From Candidatus Peregrinibacteria bacterium (GTDB lineage: Bacteria > Patescibacteriota > Gracilibacteria > UBA1369 > LOWO2-01-FULL-3), in the NCBI GenBank assembly GCA_018664365.1, contig JABJOK010000013.1, positions 1-14,631 on the forward strand: a DNA stretch of 14,631 nucleotides, given 5' to 3'. Below, piece by piece: positions 1 through 6,970 of this stretch (position 1 is its first letter; the number at the start of each line of letters is the position of its first letter). The notes beneath the pieces are model-generated. The model was not told the origin of the DNA. It saw only the letters and a list, made by a program, of their open reading frames with translations, and did no database searches. The position numbers and the translations under genes are program-made.

Positions 1-7
1 TTTATAT

Positions 8-463
8 CTAAGAAATCTGTTGAAACGATATAAGTTTAACTTGCGGTACGTTTTGGCTGCCATTCCATGCACTGTTTTGCATTTTTTGCTGTGTGACGAA
101 TCTGTATACGTGATCACCTCCATCTAGAGTCATGATGGTTGCTTCATAAGTTTTTTCTTTTGCGTTGGGGTTTGAGACCTGTGCGTGGGCTGGTATTTCT
201 ATCTTTTTTATTTTTTTGAATTTTTGGAATTCCCGAATTACCTTATCCTTGTCACCTATATCCATTATGAAAGGATTCTCTTTGAATTGAGCTGGGTTTT
301 GAGAAATTTGCTGCATTGCCATCATCAGGCTTCCGCGAAACACTAGTTTTGACATTCCTGGAATAAGTTTTGATTTGAATGTAAAAAAGATTAATAGGAA
401 AATTATTATGGGAGCGTACTCGATAGCAAGTTGGATAATTTTTGGGAGGTCTATAGAATTCAT
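8..463 (-). CDS. Small single-pass membrane protein of unknown function
   Basis: I do not recognise this 151-residue protein. Residues about 11-29 form one strongly hydrophobic segment (rich in Ile, Leu and Phe), followed by Lys-rich residues, so it is probably an N-terminally anchored membrane protein with the remainder on the positively charged, likely cytoplasmic, side. The middle is basic (a Lys-rich stretch near residues 72-90). The C-terminal third looks like a small beta-rich domain rich in Gln and Asn. The gene is divergent from pyrB, and its start codon lies 52 bases from the preferred pyrB start. No Shine-Dalgarno motif precedes the ATG; the leader is A-rich. It ends in TAG close to the window edge, so any operon partner downstream is not visible. 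That it is a gene is supported by its length, the clear membrane segment and the absence of a competing frame on the other strand. Confidence 0.72.
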   Translation of the reverse strand: MNSIDLPKIIQLAIEYAPIIIFLLIFFTFKSKLIPGMSKLVFRGSLMMAMQQISQNPAQFKENPFIMDIGDKDKVIREFQKFKKIKKIEIPAHAQVSNPNAKEKTYEATIMTLDGGDHVYRFVTQQKMQNSAWNGSQNVPQVKLISFQQIS

Positions 464-491
464 TTACGTTGTTTGTTAAATGTTTTATAGT
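463..491 (+). promoter_or_regulatory. Possible pyrB promoter in the divergent intergenic region
   Basis: TTTACG (463-468) and TATAGT (486-491) are separated by exactly 17 bases, resembling a sigma-70 -35/-10 pair (4/6 and 5/6 matches). Transcription would begin near 498, giving a leader of about 18 bases before the ATG at 516 and excluding the in-frame ATG at 480. The -35 element overlaps the start codon of the divergent gene. This is pattern matching only. Confidence 0.4.
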
Positions 492-515
492 TGTTTCGAC
501 ATAAGTTTACTACAA

Positions 516-1436
516 ATGAATTTTCAAGGGCAGCACATTTTATCTACAGCGCAGTTTGATAGCGAAGGAATGCTTTCTCTTTTTGAGGAGGCTAAAAAAA
601 TGGAGAAGATAATGATTGATGGTGGAAGCGATATTCTGGATGGAAAGATATTGGCTACGTTGTTTTTCGAGCCCTCTACAAGAACGCGTTTTAGTTTTGA
701 AAGTGCGATGAATCGTTTGGGTGGTAGGGTTATCTCTAATGCGGATATGATGGCCACGTCGTCTCTTAAAAAGAAAGAGTCTTTGGAGGATACTGCAAAA
801 ACTGTTTCTCAGATGGTTGACGTTATTGTTATGAGACATCCTGAATCAGGATCTGTTGATAAGATGGCTCAGAACAGTGATGTTCCTGTTATTAACGCAG
901 GAGATGGCCCGAATCAGCATCCCACACAGGCGCTTCTTGATGTCTATACTGTATGGAAGGAGAGGGGAGGCTTGGATGGTGTGACGATTGGAATGGTGGG
1001 GGATTTAAGAAATGGAAGAGTTCCTCATTCTCAATGCGACTTATTGAAACACTTTAATGTTAAATTTGTATTGGTTTCTCCAGATGAGTTGGCAATGCCT
1101 AGTGATATTGTTAGTGAGCTTAAGCATTTTAATTGTGAGGTTGTTGAAAGTAATGATCTCGTTAAATCATTACCGGAGATGGATGTCATTGGTATGACTA
1201 GAGTTCAGATGGAGAGGTTTGAGAGCGAAGAGGAATATAAAAAATATGAGGGAGTTTATGTACTTGATCCTGAACTTATGAAGAAGGCAAAGGAAGATGC
1301 GATTATATTGCATCCGTTGCCGCGTGTTGATGAGATTGCAGTAGAATTGGATTCCGATCCTCGGTCGAAGTATTTTGAACAGGTAGGCAATGGAGTTGCT
1401 ATTAGAATGGCTTTATTAAAAAAAGTTTTAGAATAG
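516..1436 (+). CDS. pyrB: Aspartate carbamoyltransferase, catalytic chain
   Basis: The enzyme joins carbamoyl phosphate and L-aspartate to give N-carbamoyl-L-aspartate, the first committed step of de novo pyrimidine synthesis. Counting from the ATG at 516, the carbamoyl-phosphate loop S-T-R-T is at residues 54-57, HPTQ begins at 135, and the C-terminal HPLPRVDEI aspartate-binding motif is intact. These positions are one or two residues from those of E. coli PyrB. The frame is also open from an ATG at 480, but that would add 12 residues with no counterpart in the family. The later start gives 306 residues, the usual length, so I prefer it. No regulatory chain gene (pyrI) is in the window, so an unregulated catalytic trimer is likely. 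The next gene starts three bases after the stop, so translation may be coupled. Confidence 0.96.
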   Translation: MNFQGQHILSTAQFDSEGMLSLFEEAKKMEKIMIDGGSDILDGKILATLFFEPSTRTRFSFESAMNRLGGRVISNADMMATSSLKKKESLEDTAKTVSQMVDVIVMRHPESGSVDKMAQNSDVPVINAGDGPNQHPTQALLDVYTVWKERGGLDGVTIGMVGDLRNGRVPHSQCDLLKHFNVKFVLVSPDELAMPSDIVSELKHFNCEVVESNDLVKSLPEMDVIGMTRVQMERFESEEEYKKYEGVYVLDPELMKKAKEDAIILHPLPRVDEIAVELDSDPRSKYFEQVGNGVAIRMALLKKVLE

Positions 1437-1439
1437 GTT

Positions 1440-2567
1440 ATGAAAAAGTTTTTAAAAATATTGATTGCGTCACTGCTTTTATTGGTGGGGGTCTTAGTGG
1501 CTCTTTATTTTGGGATGAGTTATTTTTCAGAAGATGTTGAGTTGGATGATTATTCTGATTTAATTCCAGAGAAAATTTCTGTTGATGGTGAAAAGAACGG
1601 AGTGGAGCTGTTAAAGGAATTTGGTAGGATCTATAAAACATCAGAGGGCTTTAATGAGCGAGAGTTGGTGCATTTTTTGAGGGGGGAGGAGTTTTTCTTT
1701 GGTAGTGATGAATTGATTGAGCTGTTACACGTTGAGGATTATTTGAGTAAAAATGAGGAAGCTCTTGAGTTAATTAATGAGATGAGTGATAAAGATTATT
1801 TTTTGTCGGAAGGGTACTTGGCCTCTGATTCTTTGAATACGTTTTCAGGAGTGGAAATATTGGGATCACTTAATTATCCTTTTAGTAAAGTCTTTAATCT
1901 TTTAAATATAAAGGCTTTGTATGATTTTAAGGTGAATGAAGATTCTGATTCAGCAGCTTTAGCGGTTGTTTTGATTGATTTTATTGAGAAGTTTTCTATT
2001 TCTACAGATTCACTCTTGGCTGCTGTGATTTCTTTTGATGCATTTGAGAGCTCTTTGAACAGTTTGTATTTTATCTTGGGTTCTCCTTTGCCGAAATTGG
2101 ATGAACCATATAAAAAACTATTATCTGAAAAGATCAATTCTTTGGAGATTGATACGGAAAACATGTGTGACCAGGGAATGAAATTTGAGATGATGTATTT
2201 TATTGGTTCTGTAGATGGAGTTGTTGATGGTGATTATAGTGGCTATTTTGTAGAAAAATACTGGGATGAGATATTGATTAATAGTTCGTATTACTTTAAG
2301 CCAAATTTGACAAAAAATGGGTATTTTGAGTTGATGAAGATGACTTTTGATAAAGGAGAATTGGAGTTTTCTGACGGAATTTATTATGATGAGAGGTGGA
2401 GCTTGCTTCTATATGAAAATTCCTTTGGTGGAGTGTTGATGCAAATGATTTACCCTAATATAGGTTGTTGGGCTAACGCTGAACAGCTTGAGCAAAAATT
2501 GAAAGAGTTGAAAATTTTGGCTGCAGAGTATGAAGAAATACTGGAAGAAGAATTCTTGGAAAGATGA
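1440..2567 (+). CDS. Membrane-anchored extracytoplasmic protein, unknown function
   Basis: This 375-residue protein begins with MKK and a Leu/Val-rich segment (about residues 5-27), which reads as a signal anchor or an uncleaved signal peptide with no lipobox. The rest is acidic and mostly helical by composition, so it probably sits outside the membrane. Only two cysteines occur, C243 and C343, which could form a disulfide if exported. The pattern of helical stretches loosely recalls a widespread class of uncharacterised secreted proteins with TPR-like helices, but I cannot name a family. The gene lies three bases after pyrB and 28 bases before pyrC, so it is almost certainly in the same transcript. 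Nothing in the sequence links it to pyrimidine chemistry. It ends in TGA, which supports the standard genetic code. Confidence 0.85.
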   Translation: MKKFLKILIASLLLLVGVLVALYFGMSYFSEDVELDDYSDLIPEKISVDGEKNGVELLKEFGRIYKTSEGFNERELVHFLRGEEFFFGSDELIELLHVEDYLSKNEEALELINEMSDKDYFLSEGYLASDSLNTFSGVEILGSLNYPFSKVFNLLNIKALYDFKVNEDSDSAALAVVLIDFIEKFSISTDSLLAAVISFDAFESSLNSLYFILGSPLPKLDEPYKKLLSEKINSLEIDTENMCDQGMKFEMMYFIGSVDGVVDGDYSGYFVEKYWDEILINSSYYFKPNLTKNGYFELMKMTFDKGELEFSDGIYYDERWSLLLYENSFGGVLMQMIYPNIGCWANAEQLEQKLKELKILAAEYEEILEEEFLER

Positions 2568-2595
2568 GGTTATGATTCAGATATAAACAATTAAT

Positions 2596-3909
2596 ATGAA
2601 AAAGATTTTATTAAAAGGTGGAGAGGTTGTTTCTGCGGAGGGATCTATGATTGCGGATGTTTTTTTTGAAGATGGAAAAATTGTTGAAGTGGGAGAGAGC
2701 TTGAATCCTGAGAATTGTGAGGTTATTGATTGTGAAGGAAAGATTGTGATGCCTGGTGCTATTGATGTGCACGTGCATTTTAGATGTCCTGGTGGTGAGC
2801 AAAAAGAAGATTGGTCTCATGCTTCAGCGGCTGCTGCGAGTGGTGGCGTTACTACAGTTTTTGATATGCCAAATAATACTCCAGAGATTGTTGATTTGGA
2901 GAGTTTTGCGGTTAAGAAAGAGATTATTGAGGGAAGAAGTCACGTGAATTATGGTATTTATATGGGATATAATGGAAAGAATTCTGATGAAATTAATAAT
3001 GCTAAGAATATTCCAGGTGTGAAGATATATTGTGCTCATTCGACTGGAAATATGGGAGTGGAGGGAGAGTTTTTGGAGAAGGTTTTTAAGGAAATTGATC
3101 CTGGAATTAAGTTGCTTTTTCACTCTGAGGATGAGGACTGTATTCAGGGTAATTTGGAAAAATTGAAAGCAGAGGGAAGGGAGCTTACGCCTTCGGACCA
3201 TTCTAAAATTAGAGGGCCGGAGTGTGCCTTGAAAATGACTAAAGAGCTTTGTCAATTAGCGAAAAAGCATGAGCGACCGATTCATATATGTCATGTGTCG
3301 ACTGAAGCAGAAGCTGAAGAGATTAGTAAGTATTCAGAGTTGGTTACTTGCGAGGTCGCGCCACATCATTTAACTCTTTCTGTAGATGATTATCAAAAGT
3401 GGGGTAATTATATAAAAATGAATCCTCCTGTTCGTGATTCTAAAGATCTTTTTGGTCTTTGGAAGGCTCTTAAATTTGGGCAGATTGATTTGATAGCAAC
3501 TGATCATGCTCCTCATACTCGAGAGGAAAAGGAAAAACCTTATCCTGAAGCTCCTTCGGGAGTTCCAGGCGTCGAAATGATGCTCCCAATTCTTCTTAAT
3601 GCTGTTAGTGCAGAAGGACTTTCTCTTGAAGAGGTTTGCAAGCTTGTTTGCGAAAAACCAGCTGAGTTATTTAATATTAAGGATAAGGGAAGGATAGAGA
3701 AAGGTTACGATGCAGACATTGTTGTTATTGATATGGATCTTGAAAAGAAGTTTGAGGATAAAGATGTTAAGAGTAAATGTGGATGGTCTCCATATTCTGG
3801 GGGTTTATATCAGGGGTGGCCAATCATGACTTATGTAAATGGCCTTTTAGTTTATAAGGAGGGAGAAGTTGCTCCTCGCTATGTTGGAAAAGAAGTCTCA
3901 TTTTCTTGA
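2596..3909 (+). CDS. pyrC: Dihydroorotase
   Basis: The enzyme cyclises N-carbamoyl-aspartate to dihydroorotate, the step between PyrB and PyrD. The 437 residues match the long amidohydrolase form. Visible metal and substrate ligands are H59, H61 and R63 in the DxHxHxR motif, K143 in a G-V-K-I-Y context where many homologues carry the carboxylated bridging lysine, H176, H233 in a HVST motif, and the catalytic D303 in ATDHAPH. The NPPVR substrate motif lies between the last two. The active site therefore appears complete, with two metal ions expected. The start is fixed by the MKK-type N-terminus that leads directly into the first beta strands of the family. No Shine-Dalgarno motif is visible. 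A TATAAA at 2582-2587 could serve as the -10 element of a leaderless internal transcript, but no convincing -35 partner is seen. The gene ends in TGA. Confidence 0.96.
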   Translation: MKKILLKGGEVVSAEGSMIADVFFEDGKIVEVGESLNPENCEVIDCEGKIVMPGAIDVHVHFRCPGGEQKEDWSHASAAAASGGVTTVFDMPNNTPEIVDLESFAVKKEIIEGRSHVNYGIYMGYNGKNSDEINNAKNIPGVKIYCAHSTGNMGVEGEFLEKVFKEIDPGIKLLFHSEDEDCIQGNLEKLKAEGRELTPSDHSKIRGPECALKMTKELCQLAKKHERPIHICHVSTEAEAEEISKYSELVTCEVAPHHLTLSVDDYQKWGNYIKMNPPVRDSKDLFGLWKALKFGQIDLIATDHAPHTREEKEKPYPEAPSGVPGVEMMLPILLNAVSAEGLSLEEVCKLVCEKPAELFNIKDKGRIEKGYDADIVVIDMDLEKKFEDKDVKSKCGWSPYSGGLYQGWPIMTYVNGLLVYKEGEVAPRYVGKEVSFS

Positions 3910-3912
3910 GTT

Positions 3913-3924
3913 TTTATATATAAA
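3913..3924. repeat. 12-bp AT palindrome between pyrC and the lipoprotein gene
   Basis: The sequence TTTATATATAAA is a perfect palindrome just after the pyrC stop. It contains TATA-like hexamers that could act as a -10 element for the downstream lipoprotein gene, but no -35 box sits at a good distance. It is too AT-rich and too short to be a convincing terminator. The rest of the 54-base gap is an A/C-rich leader that contains no G from 3941 until the start codon. Confidence 0.3.
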
Positions 3925-3963
3925 CCATTAAAGTCTTCGTACAAATAAACCTAACCAAACAAA

Positions 3964-4452
3964 ATGAAAAAAATTCTAATTTCACTGTTAGCGCTTACAT
4001 CCTTTATATTTATGGGATGCGATTTGATGATAGATGCGATAGGAGTTCATAATGGACTTGTTCAGAATGCTGATGCTGTAGTGATTGCTGAGGAAGTTTT
4101 TTATGATGAATACTGGGCTCTTTCCGAGGATGGAGACACTACTCCTTTCTTAGAATCTTTTGATTCTTTTAAAACGACAGCAGGAGAACTTGAGACATAT
4201 ATGGAGGTTACAAAGTTTACAAAACAGCAACAACCAATGGTTAAGGAGTATTATGATCGTTATAAACCAGTGCTTGATGGATATTTGAAGGTGGCTGAAG
4301 AATTTGTAGGAGAGGTAGAAGGGAATGGATATAGTTTCGAAGCTCTTGAATCTTATTTTGCAGAGCTTGATGGATATACAATCGATTTTGTTGCAGCTGA
4401 CGATACTTTTGCAGCTGTGATTAACACACTAGCTGATATTACAAATCAATAA
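3964..4452 (+). CDS. Small acidic lipoprotein, unknown function
   Basis: This is a 162-residue protein with a typical lipoprotein signal peptide: MKK, a hydrophobic core, then a lipobox F-M-G-C with the lipidated cysteine at residue 19. The mature part is acidic, rich in aromatic residues and probably helical, and it contains no further cysteine. I recognise no family. The exported product should be tethered to the outer face of the cytoplasmic membrane. Its stop codon overlaps the pyrD start by one base (TAATG at 4450-4454), and pyrD has no Shine-Dalgarno motif of its own, so pyrD translation may depend on ribosomes finishing this gene. The leader is A/C-rich with no Shine-Dalgarno motif. 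A functional role with pyrimidine enzymes is not evident. Confidence 0.82.
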   Translation: MKKILISLLALTSFIFMGCDLMIDAIGVHNGLVQNADAVVIAEEVFYDEYWALSEDGDTTPFLESFDSFKTTAGELETYMEVTKFTKQQQPMVKEYYDRYKPVLDGYLKVAEEFVGEVEGNGYSFEALESYFAELDGYTIDFVAADDTFAAVINTLADITNQ

Positions 4453-5369
4453 TGGTCGATCTTTCAATTGATTTTTGTGGAGTAAAATTTGAGAACCCTA
4501 CGGTGCTCGCATCTGGGGTTCTTGGTGTAACTGCAGCTTCACTTAAAAATGTTGTTAAAAATGGTGCTGGAGGTGTTACTACGAAATCTATTTGGCTTGA
4601 AGAGCATCCAGGTCACGTGAATCCTACAATGTTTGGAACTGAGCATTATTTTATTAATGCTGTGGGGCTTTCTGATGCTGGATTTGGTAAGGCTAAGGAC
4701 GAAACATTTCCGGAATATCTTGAGGATAAACCAGCCCCTATAATTGCGAATATAGTTGCAGGTAAGATTGAAGATTTTGGAGAGTTAGCAGAAAAAATAT
4801 CAGGTTTGAACCCAGATATTATTGAGGTAAATATTTCTTGTCCAAATGTTGAGGATGAATTTGGAAAGCCGTTTGCATGCAGCATAGTAGATGCAGCTGG
4901 AGTTACTGAGGTAGTGCGAGCAAAGACCAAAAAGCCTGTCATTATTAAGCTTTCTCCGAATGTTCCTAATATTGGAGAGATTGCTAAGGCATGCGCAGAT
5001 AAAGGTGCAGATGGATTTTGTGCGGTGAACACTATTGGTCCTGGAATGGCAGTTGATATCGATGTCAGAATGCCAATTCTTAAAAATAAAGTAGGAGGAG
5101 TTTCTGGTCCTGGAATGAAGCCGATTGCAGTTAAGTGTGTTTACGATGTTTTCAAGGCTACTGGTCTTCCCATCGTTGGAACTGGTGGTGTTTTGACTGG
5201 TGAAGATGCAATTGAGATGATGATGGTAGGTGCACGTCTAGTTGGAATGGGTACAATGGTTTATTATCGTGAGATAGAGGGATTTGCAAAGGTTGCTGAA
5301 GAAATGGCAGCATGGTGTGATAAAAATGGAGTTAAGAATTTGGAAGAGATAATTGGATGTGTGGAGTAG
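4452..5369 (+). CDS. pyrD: Dihydroorotate dehydrogenase, class 1B catalytic subunit
   Basis: This cytoplasmic FMN enzyme oxidises dihydroorotate to orotate. The 305 residues fit the soluble class 1 fold. The active-site base is C130 in the E-V-N-I-S-C-P-N motif; a cysteine here marks class 1, whereas class 2 uses serine. Other flavin-site signatures are TTKS near the N-terminus, IIKLSPN, VNTIGPG, a GGVSGPG loop and GTGGV near the C-terminus. The presence of pyrK downstream, with a DEKPFS flavin motif, points to class 1B, in which electrons pass to NAD+ through PyrK. The start overlaps the stop of the lipoprotein gene by one base. Oddly, pyrK is about 8.7 kb away instead of adjacent. The protein ends with TAG, 21 bases before the radical SAM gene. 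Confidence 0.95.
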   Translation: MVDLSIDFCGVKFENPTVLASGVLGVTAASLKNVVKNGAGGVTTKSIWLEEHPGHVNPTMFGTEHYFINAVGLSDAGFGKAKDETFPEYLEDKPAPIIANIVAGKIEDFGELAEKISGLNPDIIEVNISCPNVEDEFGKPFACSIVDAAGVTEVVRAKTKKPVIIKLSPNVPNIGEIAKACADKGADGFCAVNTIGPGMAVDIDVRMPILKNKVGGVSGPGMKPIAVKCVYDVFKATGLPIVGTGGVLTGEDAIEMMMVGARLVGMGTMVYYREIEGFAKVAEEMAAWCDKNGVKNLEEIIGCVE

Positions 5370-5380
5370 GGCTTTTAAAT

Positions 5381-5386
5381 AAAGGG
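5381..5386 (+). promoter_or_regulatory. Shine-Dalgarno-like site of the radical SAM gene
   Basis: AAAGGG lies four bases before the ATG at 5391. It is one of the few purine-rich sites at a plausible distance in the window, and it supports the chosen start of the radical SAM gene. Confidence 0.45.
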
Positions 5387-5390
5387 TGCT

Positions 5391-6893
5391 ATGGAGATTT
5401 TTAATCGAAAATTACCCTCATTCGAAACTTTAGGAAGAGTTTTATCAAATTTAGCTTTGCCAGAGGAGTCGAAGCAGCCTTTAGCGATGGCTTATTATTT
5501 TACTTTTGACTGTAATGCAAGTTGCTGGTTTTGCAGTCAAAAGGATCAAATAAATCAAGTGCCTAATGTTGATTTGGCGGAACAGTTTGAAACTTTAAGA
5601 GTAGTGAGGGAGGGATGTCCAAATATTTATTTGATGGGGGGTGAGCCTACTATGAGTCCTGATTTAGGAGTGATTCTTTCTGAGTGCGAGGTTCTTGGAT
5701 TTGATACAATTGCTGTTAATACTAATGCTTTGAAATATTCTCCAGAAATTCTTGAGCATGCAAATATGTTAGTAGTTAGTCTTTCTTCAATGAATCCGAA
5801 GGATGTTGGGGATAATTTTGGATTGAGTGAAATTGATGGGCAAAGGGCTATTAACAATATCCGAAAATACGCTCAAGAAAGGGACCCTTCGAGTACACAA
5901 ATGGTAGTAAATGCAGTAGTAACTGGGGATAATATTGATGATATTTATCGTGTTGCTAATTATTGTAGTGATTTGGGGATTTTGTTGAATATTGCGCCTG
6001 CAATTATGCCTAACGGAAGACCAGATAAGAGACTTGTAGGAAACTTAGAATATCAACGATTGATTGATGACTTAAAGGCGGATCGGAGACTAATGGCTTG
6101 TACACAAGGATATCTTGATACTATTCGTGATTTTGATGATTTTGTGTGTACTCCAAATGTTATTCCGGGGGTTTATCCTAGTGGTGACATGGTTGTTCCG
6201 TGTCCGAGTGTGAATGAGCCAGCTATGGTCAACTTGAATGAGGTTGGTGATGTGCGTGAGGCCCTTAGAATTGGAAGAGAGCAGTTTGGTAATTTTGATA
6301 CGACTGAGGAATGTGCGAGCTTGTGTCATAAAACTTGTTATGTAGAGGGAGCTCAATTGAATTCTCCGGTTGCTGTTTTGGATTTAATTAAAAATCTCTT
6401 TAAAAGAAGGCTTAGGCCGTGGGAGGTTGTGTATGAGGAAGATTCAGATCAAGAAGTGGATGAAGAAATGGATAGGATACTTCAGTTTTTGGCTCAATAT
6501 TGCGATGATTTGCATGCCTATGATTTTTTAATACATCGAAATATATGGGATAAGAAACATGTTGAGTTTTCAGAAAATCTTGGCGAATTTTCTGTTGAAG
6601 AGCTGGAATTGATGGAAAAATTTATGGAGGATGTCTCTTTTTCAATCGAAAAATATTGGGAGATAGGTTCAGGAGATTTGCAAAAAATGATTATGGCCAT
6701 TGGGCACTTGTCTAACAGGATAATTGTGAATCCTTTTATAGGATTTTTTAGATTTGCTGAAAAGCTCACAAAAATTGGTTTAATTTCTGGTCTTGGGGGG
6801 GAAAATGCATTGAACAGATTAAATAATTATCGGAATAGAATTAGGACTGAAATCTATTCTCGGCAGAAAGTGGAAGCTGAAGCTTGTGTTTAA
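5391..6893 (+). CDS. Radical SAM protein with SPASM/twitch-like auxiliary cluster and helical C-terminal extension
   Basis: This 500-residue protein has the radical SAM motif CX3CX2C at C41, C45 and C48, which binds the [4Fe-4S] cluster that cleaves S-adenosylmethionine, and the SAM-binding GGEP motif at residues 83-86. A second cysteine group, C253, C271 (in a GDMVVPC context), C308, C312 and C316, resembles the auxiliary-cluster region of SPASM or twitch proteins such as PqqE and the MoaA relatives. After about residue 330 comes a roughly 170-residue mainly helical extension that I cannot assign. The substrate is unknown. SPASM-type enzymes often modify peptides, but I see no small precursor peptide gene beside it. 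It lies 21 bases after pyrD and is probably cotranscribed. The stop is followed by no hairpin, so transcription may run on into the next unit. Confidence 0.85.
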   Translation: MEIFNRKLPSFETLGRVLSNLALPEESKQPLAMAYYFTFDCNASCWFCSQKDQINQVPNVDLAEQFETLRVVREGCPNIYLMGGEPTMSPDLGVILSECEVLGFDTIAVNTNALKYSPEILEHANMLVVSLSSMNPKDVGDNFGLSEIDGQRAINNIRKYAQERDPSSTQMVVNAVVTGDNIDDIYRVANYCSDLGILLNIAPAIMPNGRPDKRLVGNLEYQRLIDDLKADRRLMACTQGYLDTIRDFDDFVCTPNVIPGVYPSGDMVVPCPSVNEPAMVNLNEVGDVREALRIGREQFGNFDTTEECASLCHKTCYVEGAQLNSPVAVLDLIKNLFKRRLRPWEVVYEEDSDQEVDEEMDRILQFLAQYCDDLHAYDFLIHRNIWDKKHVEFSENLGEFSVEELELMEKFMEDVSFSIEKYWEIGSGDLQKMIMAIGHLSNRIIVNPFIGFFRFAEKLTKIGLISGLGGENALNRLNNYRNRIRTEIYSRQKVEAEACV

Positions 6894-6913
6894 TGTTTTT
6901 TGAGCGCAGAGGG

Positions 6914-6942
6914 TTTACTTAAAGGCTTGTTTCTGCTATAAT
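6914..6942 (+). promoter_or_regulatory. Sigma-70-type promoter with extended -10, driving the giant gene unit
   Basis: A consensus TATAAT (6937-6942) is preceded by TGC (6934-6936), forming an extended -10 element. TTTACT (6914-6919), a 4/6 match to the -35 box, is exactly 17 bases upstream. Transcription should start near 6949, about 22 bases before the ATG at 6971. This is the best promoter-like sequence I found in the intergenic regions of the window, and it suggests that the giant gene and the following gene form a unit separate from the pyr operon. Confidence 0.75.
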
Positions 6943-6970
6943 ACAAAGATTTATTGTGTAAATTTTGTGT

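Noticed and set aside
2824..3255. Antisense open frame of 143 codons inside pyrC
   Set aside because: It lies entirely opposite a gene with all catalytic motifs, its protein has no recognisable domain, and it arises from the codon bias of pyrC.
2565..3909. Possible recoding of TGA as glycine, as in Gracilibacteria and Absconditabacteria
   Set aside because: Two genes end in TGA exactly where the proteins should end (2565-2567 and 3907-3909), and no conserved glycine position in the enzymes is encoded by TGA.
4646..5032. Antisense open frame of 128 codons inside pyrD
   Set aside because: It is the mirror of a conserved enzyme gene and has no promoter or ribosome site that I can see.
6860..6893. 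Hairpin terminator at the end of the radical SAM gene
   Set aside because: The only inverted sequence (AAGCT, two bases, AGCTT) has a five-base stem with a two-base gap, too small to fold usefully, and lies inside the coding sequence.
6894..6970. Small precursor peptide gene for the radical SAM protein
   Set aside because: The gap contains no ATG-started frame of useful length; it is explained by the promoter and leader of the giant gene.
6965..6970. TTG start two codons upstream of the giant gene ATG
   Set aside because: An ATG follows immediately at 6971, no Shine-Dalgarno motif favours the TTG, and the extra two residues add nothing recognisable.
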